Positions 10,902-21,474 of a stretch of DNA of 64,000 nucleotides are shown in pieces. Source of the DNA: Hemicordylus capensis. Taxonomy: Eukaryota; Chordata; Lepidosauria; Squamata; Cordylidae. Position 1 is the stretch's first letter. Every line of letters begins with the position of its first letter. The stretch is from contig NC_069661.1 of assembly GCF_027244095.1 (NCBI RefSeq), positions 121,399,501 to 121,463,500 of the forward strand, in the 5' to 3' direction. The notes below the pieces were generated by a model, which was given only the letters and a program-made list of their open reading frames with translations, was not told the origin of the DNA and did no database searches. Made by a program: the position numbers and the translations under genes.

Positions 10902-11069
10902 CAGGGGCATAGCTATAATTGAGCAAAAGGGTTCAAAGAACACGGGCCCCCAGCTCTTGAGGGCCCTCCAGTTCCAGTCCTCCCTATTTTCTTCATTATC
11001 TCCCTCACTCTGGGGGGCTGCCAGAGAGAGGGATGAACACGGGCTCTCTCTCCCCTAGCTACGCCCCTG
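10902..11069. mobile_element. hAT-like MITE, CAGGGGCRTAGCTA termini, copy 1
   Basis: A 168-bp element with termini CAGGGGCATAGCTA and, reverse-complemented, CAGGGGCGTAGCTA. It is flanked by a perfect 8-bp direct repeat, CTTGTGCC (10,894-10,901 and 11,070-11,077), the size typical of hAT transposition. It has no open frame. Sister copies with their own perfect 8-bp repeats lie at 52,205 and 60,782. Confidence 0.85.
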
Positions 11070-11171
11070 CTTGTGCCTGTATGTGTTTGTTGTTGTATGT
11101 CTCTCTCAGTATGTGAGAGAGACATCCTGCCTAGGGATGCACATATCAGGCTATATAGAAATAGGATGGAT

Positions 11172-11173
<2 letters not shown>

Positions 11174-11213
<40 letters not shown>
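11174..11213. repeat. (CA)n microsatellite
   Basis: About twenty CA units in a row. Confidence 0.95.
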
Positions 11214-11216
<3 letters not shown>

Positions 11217-12065
11217 TGTTTTAGTTGCCTAATAAATATTTGGGTTTTTTGAACTCAACCTAATGTCTCCAGATAATCTCTTGGGCTAAGCATCTTTACC
11301 ACCAGAACATACTCTGCTATGTGAGGACTTTAATGTTTTTCTTCACATCCCTCAACAATGTGAATAAGTCTAGGGTGTTTCAGGGGCATGCTTGGGAAGG
11401 AGTAGGCTTAAGCTGACTCCTATCCTGACTCAGATCTTACTCCTGGCCCAAGCCCTTCTAAGGTGCTTTGGTGAACCACTGCCACCATCCTCAACCTCAT
11501 GGCACAAATGGGCACCTTGGAGTAATTTCCCTCCTTCCTGCCCACACAGACTATTCTCCATCCACCCATACTCTCCTCCCCCTCCTCCTCTCTGAACACA
11601 ACCTGGACTTCCCTTCTCATCCCCACAACACTCAGTTCCTTCTCTACTTTTCTTCTCTCCACCTAGAATGTTCTACCCTGCTGCCCCACCCTTTCTCCCC
11701 CCACCCCTTCCCCTCCTTTGTGCAGATGGTGGCAAGAAGCACCACTGGCACGCCTCCTCTGCTCTCCCTGCCTTTTGAAAAGCTGAGCAACAGAAAATGT
11801 GGACTCACACTTCCTATTGCTTCATTCCCTGCCCCCTGCCTTTGAATATGGTAGGAGGAGGAGCAGAATTAGTGGGGACAGCATAGGCAGGGAGACATGG
11901 CGGAGCAGTGGTGGCCAGGTGGCCAGCCAGAACACTGCCTCTGCCTCATTCATTCCACTGCCTGAGGTCGCCACCTCACTAAAATTGACTGGCAGCTGGG
12001 TCTGACTGGCCCTGATGCCACCATAATGCTATGCCAACAAAGAAGATGGTGAAACTCAAAACACT
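11214..12065. other. Gene-free stretch, pyrimidine-rich in its middle
   Basis: 11,400-11,860 is C/T-rich on the plus strand and supports several overlapping short open frames in both strands, as expected of low-complexity sequence. No gene or repeat family was recognised. Confidence 0.5.
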
Positions 12066-12600
12066 CCCACTGAACTCAAAATACATACCGGGGAATCTCT
12101 CTGATGGGCCCAGGGGGTGGGCAAGCCGAGGAGGTCAGCTGTAACAGGGGGCACCCAACGGTGCCACTTACCTTGGTTGGTGGTGACGCCACGGCCCCTG
12201 CCGACCAGCAGGAATGTGGCTGGCCAAGCGAGGGCTCTTGTGAGACCCTCCCTGAAGCAGAGGGGAGCTTGCGAGAGTTCAGGAGCGTCTCACAAGAGTG
12301 TGGGCGGGTCTTGCGGGATCTCACTGTGAGACTTCGGTTGGACCCATGATCTCGCGAGGCCTGTCCCTGCTGCCAGGTGCTGTATAAAAGAGAGCTGGCC
12401 AATGATGAGAGACTGCCACAAAAGGGATTGTTCCCGGCGAGCAAGAGCCCTGTTACCTGTCTGGCCCAGAGCCCCGCCAGCCTGTAGCACTGTAAGGGTC
12501 CTGTGAAGTAACAGGCTGGGAGAGTGCCAAGAAGAAGAGGGCCAGGAGATCTCTGAGGCCTGGCTAGAGACACGGAGTAGTCTCCAATGCTGCCAACACC
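12066..12600. other. CpG-rich block with a TATA-like box; possible LTR or promoter fossil
   Basis: More CpG-rich than its surroundings, with TATAAAA at 12,383-12,389 in a GTGCTG-TATAAAAGAGAGC context and a CCAAT word at about 12,400. Open frames on both strands look like by-products of base composition. It may be an old LTR or a retired promoter; no termini or target repeats could be fixed. Confidence 0.3.
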
Positions 12601-13254
12601 TACCCTTTCCAGGAGCATCACAATGCATTGCCCCCTGCCACTTTTCCCAGATGTCTGTTGCCCACTTCGACATTACAAAAATGCCCCTCTGTAGCTGCAT
12701 ACAGTGAGGCGACTGGGCAGGGGATTCTGTCCCTGATACATGAGCCACCCACGTGCCCTACTGTTCACACTTACAGCGAGCTTGTCCGAAGAGGGCAGAG
12801 CCCCACCTATGATGGTGGGCACTCCTGTGACTGCAAGACTCGATCAATCCACCCTCGCACCCTACAGCAGGGTGTTTTTATAAGGTCTGAAGCTGCCTTG
12901 TGACAAAGTTGGAACTCATGCTAACTCTACAGTCAATCACAGCACACGAACACCCCAAAAAGGAACCCATAACTCAAACGATAGGATGCATAGCATGGGA
13001 TTATGTCTTTCTGGCCTGATGCCAGCAAAACTTAGATCACACAAGGGGGAAGTCTGGTGGGGGGAACAATAAAGAAAGGGCCGTGTTTTAAAGGGGGAGC
13101 ACTTTGCACAAGCAGCTTAGGTGCAGAACACACACTGGAAGAGCAGGTTGCTCGGACTGTGGTGGGACAGGGTGTTTCTCCATCACCAAGTGTGAATTGG
13201 CACGGTATGTGACCAACAAGGGGCATGTGGTATTGGCATGCTGCTCCATATGAT
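12601..13254. other. Gene-free stretch
   Basis: No recognisable exon or repeat. Confidence 0.45.
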
Positions 13255-13311
13255 GAATATTTATGACAAATTTATATAACACTTTTCAACAAAAGTTCTC
13301 AAAGCAGTTTA

Positions 13312-13357
13312 GATAGATTAGATTAGATTAGATTAGATTAGATTAGATTAGATTAGA
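13312..13357. repeat. (GATTA)n pentanucleotide array
   Basis: About nine GATTA units. They occupy the spot where the interrupted SINE-like repeat would have its (TAAA)n-like segment, so the array probably grew there. Confidence 0.95.
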
Positions 13358-13360
13358 TAG

Positions 13361-13815
13361 AACTAGCTGGCCCAGGTGCAGAGCATCTGCACCTCTAGTT
13401 CTCCCTCATTATCGTGCCCCCTCCCTCATTCCTGGCCCCTCGCTCTCAGCCCTTCCCCCTCCTCTTCCCTCTTCCCCCCTGCAATGTTTTTTTCTCTCTG
13501 ACTGCCGCTTTCTCCTCCCCAAACTGGGGCCAAATGAAGCCTCTCTGCACTTGCCATTTTGGCCAGCAGGAGGCCCCAGAGAAGGAGGCTTCACCTCCCT
13601 CTCCGCCACCTACTTGGCCGTTCTCATTCGGCCCCAGTGCAGACCGTCCTTACATTTGGCCAAGCAGGTGGGCCAGAGAGGGAGGCTGTGCCACCTTCTC
13701 TACCACCTGCTTGGCCATTCACTTGGGCAGCAGTTTCTCCCCCCCCCCCCGCCCCCACCATGGTCTGCCTGTCCCCGCTGCTATCTGGCAGCTGCTTGCA
13801 AACTCTTGCGAGAGC
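13361..13815 (+). mobile_element. Unidentified repeat with terminal hairpin, copy 2
   Basis: Starts AACTAGCTGGCCCA, followed by GGTGCAGAGCATCTGCACC (13,375-13,393), a perfect 8-bp stem with a GCA loop, and then CTAGTT, which pairs with the starting AACTAG. After it come about 400 bp of C/T-rich, CCC-run sequence. It is inserted in a SINE-like repeat. Short open frames here are low-complexity artefacts. Family not identified. Confidence 0.6.
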
Positions 13816-14100
13816 CTCCCTGTCTCCAAAGGGCTCACAATTTCAAAAAGAAACATAAGATAGACACCAGCAACAGCCACTGGAAGGATGCTGTACAGGG
13901 AATGGATGGGGCCAGTTGATCTCCCCCTGCTCAATAAAAAGAATCACCACTTTAAAAAGGTGCCTCTTTGCTCAGTTAGCAGGGCGTGTGTTGACCGTGC
14001 TGGAGGAGCAGAGTTGTGATCTTCGCTGTAATTTTTATGCTATTGTTACTTTCCCACCTTTGCTGCTGCTATGAGACTGTAGGATCTCTGCTAAGTTGTT

Positions 14101-14326
14101 ATTTTATTTATTTTTACATTTATATCCCACTCTTCCTCCAAGGAGCCCAGAGCGGTGCACTACATGCTTGAGTTTCTCCTCACAACAACCCTGTGAAGTA
14201 GGTTAGGCTGAGAGAGAAGTGACTGGCCCAGCGTCACCCAGCTAGTATCATGGCTGAATGGGGATTTGAACTCGGGTCTCCCCAGTCTTAGTCCAGCACT
14301 CTAACCACTACACCATGCTGGCTCTC
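14101..14326 (-). mobile_element. tRNA-derived SINE
   Basis: On the minus strand the head has an A-box-like TGGTGTAGTGG and a B-box GTTCAAATCC at normal spacing. The body follows ('cagcctaacctacttcacag', 'ttgttgtgaggag') and the tail is 'gatataaatgtaaaaataaa'. Related copies lie at 20,800, 43,263 and 55,129. It is nearly full length. Confidence 0.85.
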
Positions 14327-14571
14327 TTTGTTGTAAGCAGTAAACTGGTGTAAGCTGGCTTGATGACTTGATCAAACTGTAGGTTTGCCAGGCCTATCAT
14401 TAAGGGCTTGTTAGTTGTAGCTTCATCATATGACTGTTGGCAAATGAGTGTGAGGATCTGGTGGAAGGAAAAGCAAATTTCGGGTTACTGCTCAGGTCAT
14501 CCAATAAACCACATTAAATGGGAATATGTTAAAGATGCAAGTTCAGAAAAACTGACACTGATAATCTAAGG

Positions 14572-14713
14572 CAGTGGTTCCCATCCTGGGGACCTCCAGA
14601 TGTTGCTGACCTACAACTCCCATCATCCCTAGACATAATAAACTGTAGCTACAACTGTAGGGAGTTGTAGTTCAGCAACTTCTGGAGGCACCCAGGATGG
14701 GAACCAACCACGT
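14572..14713. mobile_element. Palindromic hAT-like MITE
   Basis: A 142-bp element whose two halves are near reverse complements: CAGTGGTTCCCATCCTGGG at the left, and GGTTCCCATCCTGGG in the reverse complement of the right. Both are followed by versions of 'tacaactccc'. The flanks ATCTAAGG and ATCTAAGA match at 7 of 8 bases, consistent with an 8-bp target duplication. Non-coding. Confidence 0.8.
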
Positions 14714-15439
14714 ATCTAAGAATTATATACATTGTCCCAAGGCCTCCGGTGCATGCTGCTCCATGTATAAAAGGGTTTCTCCCTGAGCATGCGCTCCCAC
14801 CATTGGCAGCCTGCCCACAAGCTGTGTGTACCTCTCAGTGTTCAAACGGGTGCAACTGGCTCGGGCCCATGTTATTTCAGAGTTATTACCTGTTCATATT
14901 CTCAAGTGTAACAATTATTGAAATTACTTGCATGGATATTCTGAGCCCTGCATTAATTTCAGCCTGATGTTCGTTCTCTGCCTCTGGCAGAAACCAAAGC
15001 TTCAATAAGCTGTATCTAAACAGTATCTAGAAACATTTTCTTCCCGGCTGAATATATTTGCCTTTCGTTTTATGTTCTCCGATGGCAAGACTCTTTGCAG
15101 AGATTTAAAAGTAACATTTTGAGGAAAAGAAATCTAATATAATCTCTGTTCAGTGTATCTGTGAACACAGTGTAAGTTTCAGAATGCATTTGAAAATGCA
15201 CAAGGGACTTGAAGCAGAATCTGCCTACTTGCTACAGCAAGACAAAGCACCTCATGTATGAGCAAACCTTATCACTTCTTCTTCCTCTGCCATGGAAAAA
15301 GCTTTTAAAAAATTATCTCCTACTTCCTTACCAAAAAAAAGAAAGAAAGAAAGAGCCAAGTTTGGATTCATTGCAAGTATTCCAAATCAGAAGATTAGGC
15401 TGTGGTTAAGATACAAGGGTACACTGTAGTCTCCTAATT
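14714..15439. other. Gene-free stretch
   Basis: Unique-looking AT-rich sequence. No exon was recognised. A short (AAAG)n run lies at about 15,335. Confidence 0.45.
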
Positions 15440-15860
15440 GTCAGATTTGAATACCTGTATTGTCACTGGCCTAGCAGAGCGGGATTCATACCTCATACAC
15501 GGAGTGAGCTGTTTCCCTTATATTGCTGGCTTTGATTTTGTCTAATCTTTTGTGTCTCGGGTATAAAAATAGCACTTGTAGCTTTGCTCATCCTCAGTAG
15601 AATTATTCATTGTTAATGCAATTCATCACCAGGCGCTCTGTGGAAAGCTGCTAAGGAAGAGCCTCTGTTTGGCATTTCTGAAATCTTCATATAGCAGTCA
15701 TGCAGCTTCATTAATTTGTGCTATATTTGTGTTGCTTCGGGAACACATGACAGATGTCATTTGAAATGAGGGCAGCTGAGAGATCCGTTTATTCTTTTCC
15801 CTCTTCCTGCCAGTGGGCTGTTTAATACATGCAAGTCTGCAGCACTGAGTGATAACTTGC
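15440..15860. promoter_or_regulatory. Candidate conserved non-coding element
   Basis: Repeat-free sequence with clustered homeodomain-like TTAAT/ATTAA words and a CATTGTTAATGCAAT stretch combining SOX- and octamer-like motifs. The texture is that of vertebrate developmental enhancers. This is inference only; no alignment was possible. Confidence 0.25.
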
Positions 15861-15879
15861 ATGTGTGGATGAGCTTTCA

Positions 15880-15925
15880 TTCCCATGTGGTAAGGTGGAT
15901 AGAGTGCTGGACTTTGACCAGGGAG
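15880..15925 (+). mobile_element. tRNA-derived SINE head fragment
   Basis: Contains 'gtggtaaggtggatagagtg' and 'ctggactttgaccaggga', the A-box side of the same tRNA-derived SINE family, and then departs from it. Confidence 0.45.
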
Positions 15926-16185
15926 AAGGGAAAGTAGAGGGTGGAAGAACTACCAAGGAGACAAAAAAGAAGGGGGCCTCAGCTGCCTCATTAAATAGAC
16001 CCAACACATTTCAGATAAAAATATTTTGTCAAGGGCACACTCAAAATGTATAATGCATTTTTTTTAAAAGGTGAATGCCAAGTTGCCTTTTGAACAGTAG
16101 CAGAGTTGTGGTGAGATTGCTTTAGCCTCTTTTTATGGTCTTATTTTTGAAAGTGCTCTTGACAAAGGATTTTATCCGAAGCACA

Positions 16186-16650
16186 TTGGACCAGAGAGAC
16201 CTGAGTTCAAATCCTCCCACTCAGCCATGAAGCTCACTGAATGCCCTTGGGCCAGTCAGCAACTTACATACTGCGCGAGGCCACACGGGTGTCTGGGTAA
16301 ACACTGCCAACGGTGCTGCACAACAGCACAGTTCCCCACCATCAAGGTGTGCAAACAGAGTTCTGAGGCATGATGCCCTTTATTTAACCGCCTGGAGCCT
16401 TTGGAGTCAGGCGGTGTAGAAATTAAATACATAATAAATAAAATGTCTCCCATGGACATTGCACAACTGCATCTGCAGAACTTTACAGTGGTGTGGAACT
16501 GCCCTGTTGTGCAACACCATCAGCGGTGTTTACGCAGATGCAGTGACTGTGGCGAAGCTTTAATTGCCCGCATTGCTTTGCACAACATATAAGCCACTGC
16601 CTTTTAGTCTAACCTACCTTTCTCACAGAGTCGTTGTGAGGACAAAGGGG
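16186..16650 (+). mobile_element. tRNA-derived SINE split by an inverted-repeat element
   Basis: The left part (16,186-16,258) carries the B box GTTCAAATCC and the 'cttgggccagtcagc' body. The right part (16,598-16,650) resumes at 'agtctaacctacc' and 'gttgtgagga'. The order and the break point agree with one SINE cut by the element at 16,262-16,595. Confidence 0.65.
16262..16595. mobile_element. Inverted-repeat element inside a SINE
   Basis: About 70 bp at 16,280-16,350 ('tgctgcacaacagcacagtt') is inverted at 16,485-16,555 ('aactgccctgttgtgcaaca'). The middle holds a short L2-like tail, 'gcggtgtagaaattaaatac'. No coding frame and no clear target duplication. Confidence 0.55.
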
Positions 16651-16794
16651 AAGGGAGCACGGGTGTAGTCAGCGGTCCAGCTAGGTAATTTTGGAGCCTG
16701 GACCTAAAGGCCTTTGGAGGGCCCCCCACTGCAAGTTAATCATTTTCCAGCACACACACACACACCATGACAAATGGTAATTTAAACTTGAGAG

Positions 16795-16819
16795 GTTGTT
16801 GTTGTTGTTGTTGTTGTTA
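16795..16819. repeat. (GTT)n microsatellite
   Basis: Eight GTT units next to the SINE-like repeat that follows. Confidence 0.95.
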
Positions 16820-16945
16820 TTTATTCAATTTTTATACCACCCTTCCAAAAATGGCTCAGGGTGGTTTACACAGACAAATAATAAATAAATAAGATGGATC
16901 CCTGTCCCCAAAGGACTCACAATCTCTTCTTGAGAGGGTACAAAC
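16820..16945 (-). mobile_element. SINE-like repeat with L2-type tail, partial
   Basis: Matches 62,962-63,140 closely ('ccaaaaatggctcagggtgg', 'aaataagatggatccctgtc'). It is antisense on the plus strand. Confidence 0.7.
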
Positions 16946-17679
16946 AGCAACCAAACTCCCAAGAATGTAAGAATATGAAACAGGTATATTTATGCAAATA
17001 TGCATAATTAGCAGAAACATTTCAACACACAACATATTCCCATCCCACATATTTATTTCTCCACTCCCCAGCTCTGTCTCTAAAGCACTAGGCAAAGGTT
17101 ATAATCACACTTGGCTGCCCAGCAAAGTGCAGGCCAGCAGTGACCACATCACCCAGGACAGACTAAAGAGGGTTTGGGGGCACCTAGGGGGTGTGGAGGC
17201 CCAGGACGTCAGCCCCGAAGTCCAGGGGTAAGAGCGCCACTGGGTGTAGTGGAGGGGGAATGTGCAGGAACAAGAGCGTTGGTACTTCTCAGCTTCTCTG
17301 ACTTCAGGGTAGGCATGAACATGGAGGCTGTCATGGAGAGCACCTGCACTTCTGAATTTGCGACTACACCACTGGAAAGGAGAGAGATATACCCCACCTT
17401 GAGGTTGGGATAAAAATGAAATAAAAATATCACAGCTCTCACATCATATACAGGCTTTTTATAGGTAGGCCTCAAATACAACCAACCCTCCCACCCCACC
17501 CCCACCCCCCCACACAGTTCATAAATTCAGTCACAAATAATCAAGTGCTGAGTAATCATGTGAGAACTGAATTGATCCAATATTCTTGAGAACACATGTG
17601 AAGTGAGGAACTCATCTTGAACTACCCTGAGCTCAAAAGCTACATCAAATCTGCAGACATATTCAGAATTGCCGGTATA

Positions 17680-18255
17680 TAGGGATGTGCACAGAAACGC
17701 GGTGGGGCGGTTCGGCATGGGTGTGTGTGTCGCTTTAAGGGGGGGTGGTAGTACTTCCCACCCGCCACTCTTCCCCCTGCGGTGCTGGCACTTTTCCAAA
17801 TGTTCTTGGGGCGGCAGAGTTCCTCCCTGCCGCCCCTGCCCCCGTCGTCGTCCTTGCTAGCTTAAAAGCAGGAAGAGCTGGTGGCGCGCATGCGCCCTTC
17901 GCGGCATGCGTGCTCGTCTTCGCCGCTATCGCGTGCGCGCCTCATATGTCATGCTGCGCGCGTGCGCCAGCGGTGGAGATGAGCGCACGCGCCGCAAAGG
18001 GCGCATGCGTGCCACCAGCTCTTCCTGCTTTTAAGCTAGCAAGGACAATGATGGGGGCAGGGAGGAACTCTGCCGCCCCAAGAACGTTTGGAAAAGCGCC
18101 AGTGCCGGAGGGGGAAGAGCGGCGGGGGGGTAAGTACTATCACCCCCCCTTAAAGACACACACTTTCCCTCCCCGGGCCGAACTGAACCCCCAGAATTCC
18201 GGACCAGTTCGGAGGCCTTGACAATGGCCTCCGAACCGAACCATGCACACCACTA
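17680..18255. mobile_element. 576-bp foldback element, TAGGGATGTGCA termini
   Basis: Termini are TAGGGATGTGCAC at the left and, in the reverse complement of the right, TAGTGGTGTGCAT. Nearly the whole element is one inverted repeat. 'cttggggcggcagagttcct', 'tagcttaaaagcaggaagag' and 'ctggtggcgcgcatgcgccc' in the left arm all recur inverted in the right arm. Several arm differences are CpG to TpG/CpA changes. No clear 8-bp flank repeat was found. Open frames of 60-160 residues here are composition artefacts. The termini group it with 20,181 and 57,124. Confidence 0.8.
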
Positions 18256-18314
18256 TCAGTAGTATATTCGGTAGCAGTTCAAAACATTGCTGCTGCCACA
18301 ATCATAGGAGTTGT

Positions 18315-18360
18315 GAATGCTGGGGTGCAGCAAGGTTGGAGTGGGCCCCAGGACAAAAAG
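18315..18360 (+). mobile_element. Fragment of the CAGGGGCGTAGC hAT-like family
   Basis: 'gcagcaaggttggagtgggc' matches the terminal region of the copy at 60,782-61,237, read from its right end. Only one end is seen. Confidence 0.45.
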
Positions 18361-19492
18361 TAAAGGTGGACTCCTGCCCTGCCCCCTGTAGAATCCAAGG
18401 GAAAGAGTTGTAGCATGCAAGGACAAGGCAGTGGAGTGGAATCAGGAAAATTAATAGATTAATGAAATAGATATTATGTACAGAGAGGCAAGTGCTGCAG
18501 ACTGCTTTTCCTGTGCTCTTGCTGCTGACTGTTTGTTAGCCCCGCCTCTCCAGGACTGGAATACAAGTAACTAAAGCCCCATGCAAAAGCTGGCCTGGAT
18601 TATGGAATGGATTAACCAAAAACACCACACACCCCTACTCTCCACTTTCTTCTTCAGTTAGACAGGAGGGAGGGAGTGAAGAGCAAGCTGTTGCTCAGCT
18701 GGAGCATTTCCAGACAGCAGGTTTTACTGCTGGTTTACTGCGAAGCTTTACTGCTAGTTCAAATATGCCCAAAAAGACTGATGCAAAAAGTAGAATTTTT
18801 TTACCTTGGATATAAGTTATATATAGGCACCTACTTTTAAATTTTAAATGTGAGTATATTTGCATTCCACAGTTGCCTCTTAGGTGAATAAATGACTGGA
18901 ACTTAGTAAATCCAGAGCAAAAGCTAAGCACAACATCCATCACCTTTGAGGCTAACTTCACCCCTTCCCTTTTACCAGAAGAAAAGGAGAGTAAACAAGC
19001 TGTTCAGCATTGGCTCTTTACCAAAGGATGAACCTAGCTTGCCGTGTTTACCTTCTGAGCCCAAGCTGAGCTTCAGGGCCAAAAAGGTGGGAAAGCAAAA
19101 TCACACATACGCTTCAGCTTACAAGCAATCATGGAGGCTGGGAGGCACCTTCTCCTACATCTTGCATTTTTGCTAGCCAAGCAGCTGGAGCAGAGAGGCT
19201 GAGCCTGGGGAGACCTATCACAGCCCCTTTGCTTTGCTCCATCCTGGTACTTTCTAGCAGGAGCCGTGGGGCTCTTGTAGCTCTGTTTGGAGCCAGCTCC
19301 ATGGGTCTGGGGAGTTGGGAATGGGTCGGGAAAATATCCATGTTGTTCTGCCTCTCTTTCCTTTGCCCCCCCATCTGTACAAGTGTTCATATGTGCATGC
19401 ATATTCCCATAACATGGACTTACTTTAAATAGCATTTTATTTCACAACCCTGGTGTATTTTCATCATTGCATAGCTGTGAGGGCTGTCTGTG
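18361..19492. other. Gene-free stretch
   Basis: No repeat or exon with support. Overlapping short open frames at 18,946-19,435 lack domains and splice context. Confidence 0.45.

Positions 19493-19526
<34 letters not shown>
19493..19526. repeat. (GATT)n microsatellite
   Basis: Eight GATT units in a row. Confidence 0.95.
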
Positions 19527-19554
19527 CTTGCTTTTCAGCTAAAGAGTTCTATAA

Positions 19555-19742
19555 CAGAACATATGAAGCTGCCTTATACTGAGTCAATCTACTTTAGTAT
19601 TATCGACATTTGGTTGGCAAGGACTCTCCAGGGCTGCAGGCAGAGGTTGACCCAGCCTTATCTGGAGAGACCAGGGGTTGAATCTGGGACTTTCTGGGTG
19701 TCAAGTAGGTGCTCTGTTGTTGAGCTACAGCTCCTCAAAGGA
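19555..19742 (-). mobile_element. tRNA-headed SINE sharing its body with the 5S-headed SINE
   Basis: On the minus strand the head has GTAGCTCAACAACAGAGC (A box region) and AGATTCAACCC (B box). The body runs 'ggctgggtcaacctctgcct' and ends 'gactcagtataaggcagctt'. Body and tail match the 5S-headed copies at 22,441 and 25,515, so only the promoter head differs. Confidence 0.8.
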
Positions 19743-20180
19743 CACACTTTGGCAAAAGTTTGTCACGGCTGAGGCCCATTAAGGCATTACAGAGTACAAT
19801 TTACAATCTAGTCCTCTGCAAATTTGCTCAGGAGGAAGGGAGACTTGCTTCTCAGTAAGGTTAACTAGGATTGCAGCGATGCAACTCAATCCGAAGCATG
19901 TTTACTCAGAAGCAAGTTCAACTGAGTTCAATGGGACTTACTCCCATAAGCGCCACTGAGCTCAATGGAATTTGCTTCTGGGTAAATATGTATAGAATGC
20001 ACTGCAAGGGACAAAACTAGAGCTGCTCCTAGGGCTTTTGGCCTCCTAGGCAAAATTTAGTTTTGGAGCCCCCTCCCCACCAGCTGAGGAGTGTAAAGCC
20101 CTGGCTTGAACTTGAGTCCCTCAGGCTGCTCTTTCTCAGGGTCAAATGACCAACCTGTGCTGGTCGGAGGATACAGTGGG

Positions 20181-20658
20181 TAGGGGTGTGCATGAATGGT
20201 TCGTGCAGAACCAGTTTGCCTCAAACTGGGGTCGGTTTGACAGTTTGATCACAGACTGAACCAGGGCGATTTGGTCCGTGATCAAACCGAATCAGGTCTG
20301 GTTCAGGTGAATCGGGTCTGCACAGTAATGGGCAGCTGGGCAGGGGTGACAAGGGAGGGGGAAAGCTGCTTACCCAGCCCGGTGCGGCAGCTGCACCAGA
20401 CTGGGTAAGCAGCTTTTTTCCTCTCTCGACACCCCTGCCCAGCCTCCTCTTAGAGTCCCCCACCCATGTACTTGTAAAGGGAAATCCTCGTTGGATTCCC
20501 CTTTACAAGTATATCCCACAAACTGGTTCAGCTTGGTCCAATGGTCGAACCAGACAAGACCCTGTTTGGCCGGACCCAGAACCGGACCCGGTTGGGTCAT
20601 TTCGAATCTGGTTTGGATTCAAACTGAACCAGCAAAATCAGTTCCATTCAGACCCCTA
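20181..20658. mobile_element. hAT-like MITE, TAGGGGTGTGCA termini, copy with perfect TSD
   Basis: A 478-bp element with termini TAGGGGTGTGCATGAA and, reverse-complemented, TAGGGGTCTGAATGGAA. It is flanked by a perfect 8-bp direct repeat, ACAGTGGG (20,173-20,180 and 20,659-20,666). The interior is made of nested palindromes such as 'gctgcttacccag' with its inverse and 'cttgtaaagggaaatcc' with its inverse. Non-coding. Confidence 0.85.
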
Positions 20659-20799
20659 ACAGTGGGAGATAGATCCTAGTCTATTGGGAAAGGGACTGGG
20701 AATACTGGGGAACTAACACTTCAAAGATGAAAAGATGCTGCGGTTAATTTGGAAATGTAGTCTGAAAGCATTTCTTTTTGGAAATGAATGCTGATGCAG

Positions 20800-21005
20800 G
20801 AAATTCTTAGTGTGTTGGACTAGGACCAGGAAGACCCGAGTTTGAATCCCCATTCAACCATGAAACTCACTGGGTGACTCTGGGCCTGTCATGTATCTCT
20901 CAGTCTAACCTACCTCACAGGGTTGATGTGAGGATAAAAATAACCATGTACACCGCTCTGAGCTCCTCGGAGGAATAGCAGGATATAAGTGTAAAATAAA
21001 TAAAT
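20800..21005 (+). mobile_element. tRNA-derived SINE
   Basis: Carries the body 'gtctaacctacctcacaggg', the B-box region GTTTGAATCC and the tail 'gatataagtgtaaaataaat'. The head is slightly truncated. Confidence 0.8.
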
Positions 21006-21227
21006 ATTCAAGAGAGGGTGTGCAGCTTATGAGATGAGCTGTTTATTGGGGGCTGAGGAGCAGTGAGCAAAGAAGGCTGTGTATTTTGGAGTGTAGAATG
21101 TGCAGGCCCTTTGGGCAGCAGGGTATACAGAATTATTTTTTACATTCTTATACCACTTTGCGGTACTTCTGGGATGTAATAGAAGAGGGAAAGAAAGAAT
21201 TATTGGCAGTGCTATATTCTACAACAG

Positions 21228-21455
21228 CGAAACAGTGTGCCGTCAAGTTGATTTCGACTCCTGGCACCCACAGAGCCCTGTTGTTTTCTTTGGTAGAATA
21301 CAGGAAGGATTTATCATTGCCTCCTCTTGCACAGTATGAGATGATGCCTTTCAGCATCTTCCTATATCGCTGCTGCCCAATATAGTAGCAATGGGGATTC
21401 AAACCAGCAAACTTCTGCTTGCATTTCCCCACAGTGCCACTTAAGGTGGAGCCCT
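21228..21455 (-). mobile_element. Sauria-type SINE with BovB-like tail
   Basis: Antisense on the plus strand. The tRNA-like head is at 21,410-21,455 and the BovB/RTE-like tail appears as 'gtcaagttgatttcgactcc' at 21,242. The middle ('gagatgatgcctttcagcat') is shared with 22,077 and 49,766. Confidence 0.8.
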
Positions 21456-21474
21456 ACAACAGCCACTACGGAAT

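Larger units (their letters stand above)
13255..13975 (-). mobile_element. SINE-like repeat with L2-type tail, interrupted
   Basis: The two ends match the intact copy at 27,593-27,835. The left part (13,255-13,310) has 'aatttatataacacttttca'; the right part (13,815-13,975) has 'agatagacaccagcaacagc' and 'caccactttaaaaaggtgcc'. Between them sit a (GATTA)n array and a copy of the hairpin-motif repeat. The plus strand shows the antisense of the element. Confidence 0.65.

Noticed and set aside
12076-12748. Minus-strand open frames of 181 and 152 residues
   Set aside because: CpG-rich sequence, overlapping frames on both strands, no recognisable domain.
17745-18221. 158-residue open frame
   Set aside because: Lies across the foldback element; composition artefact.
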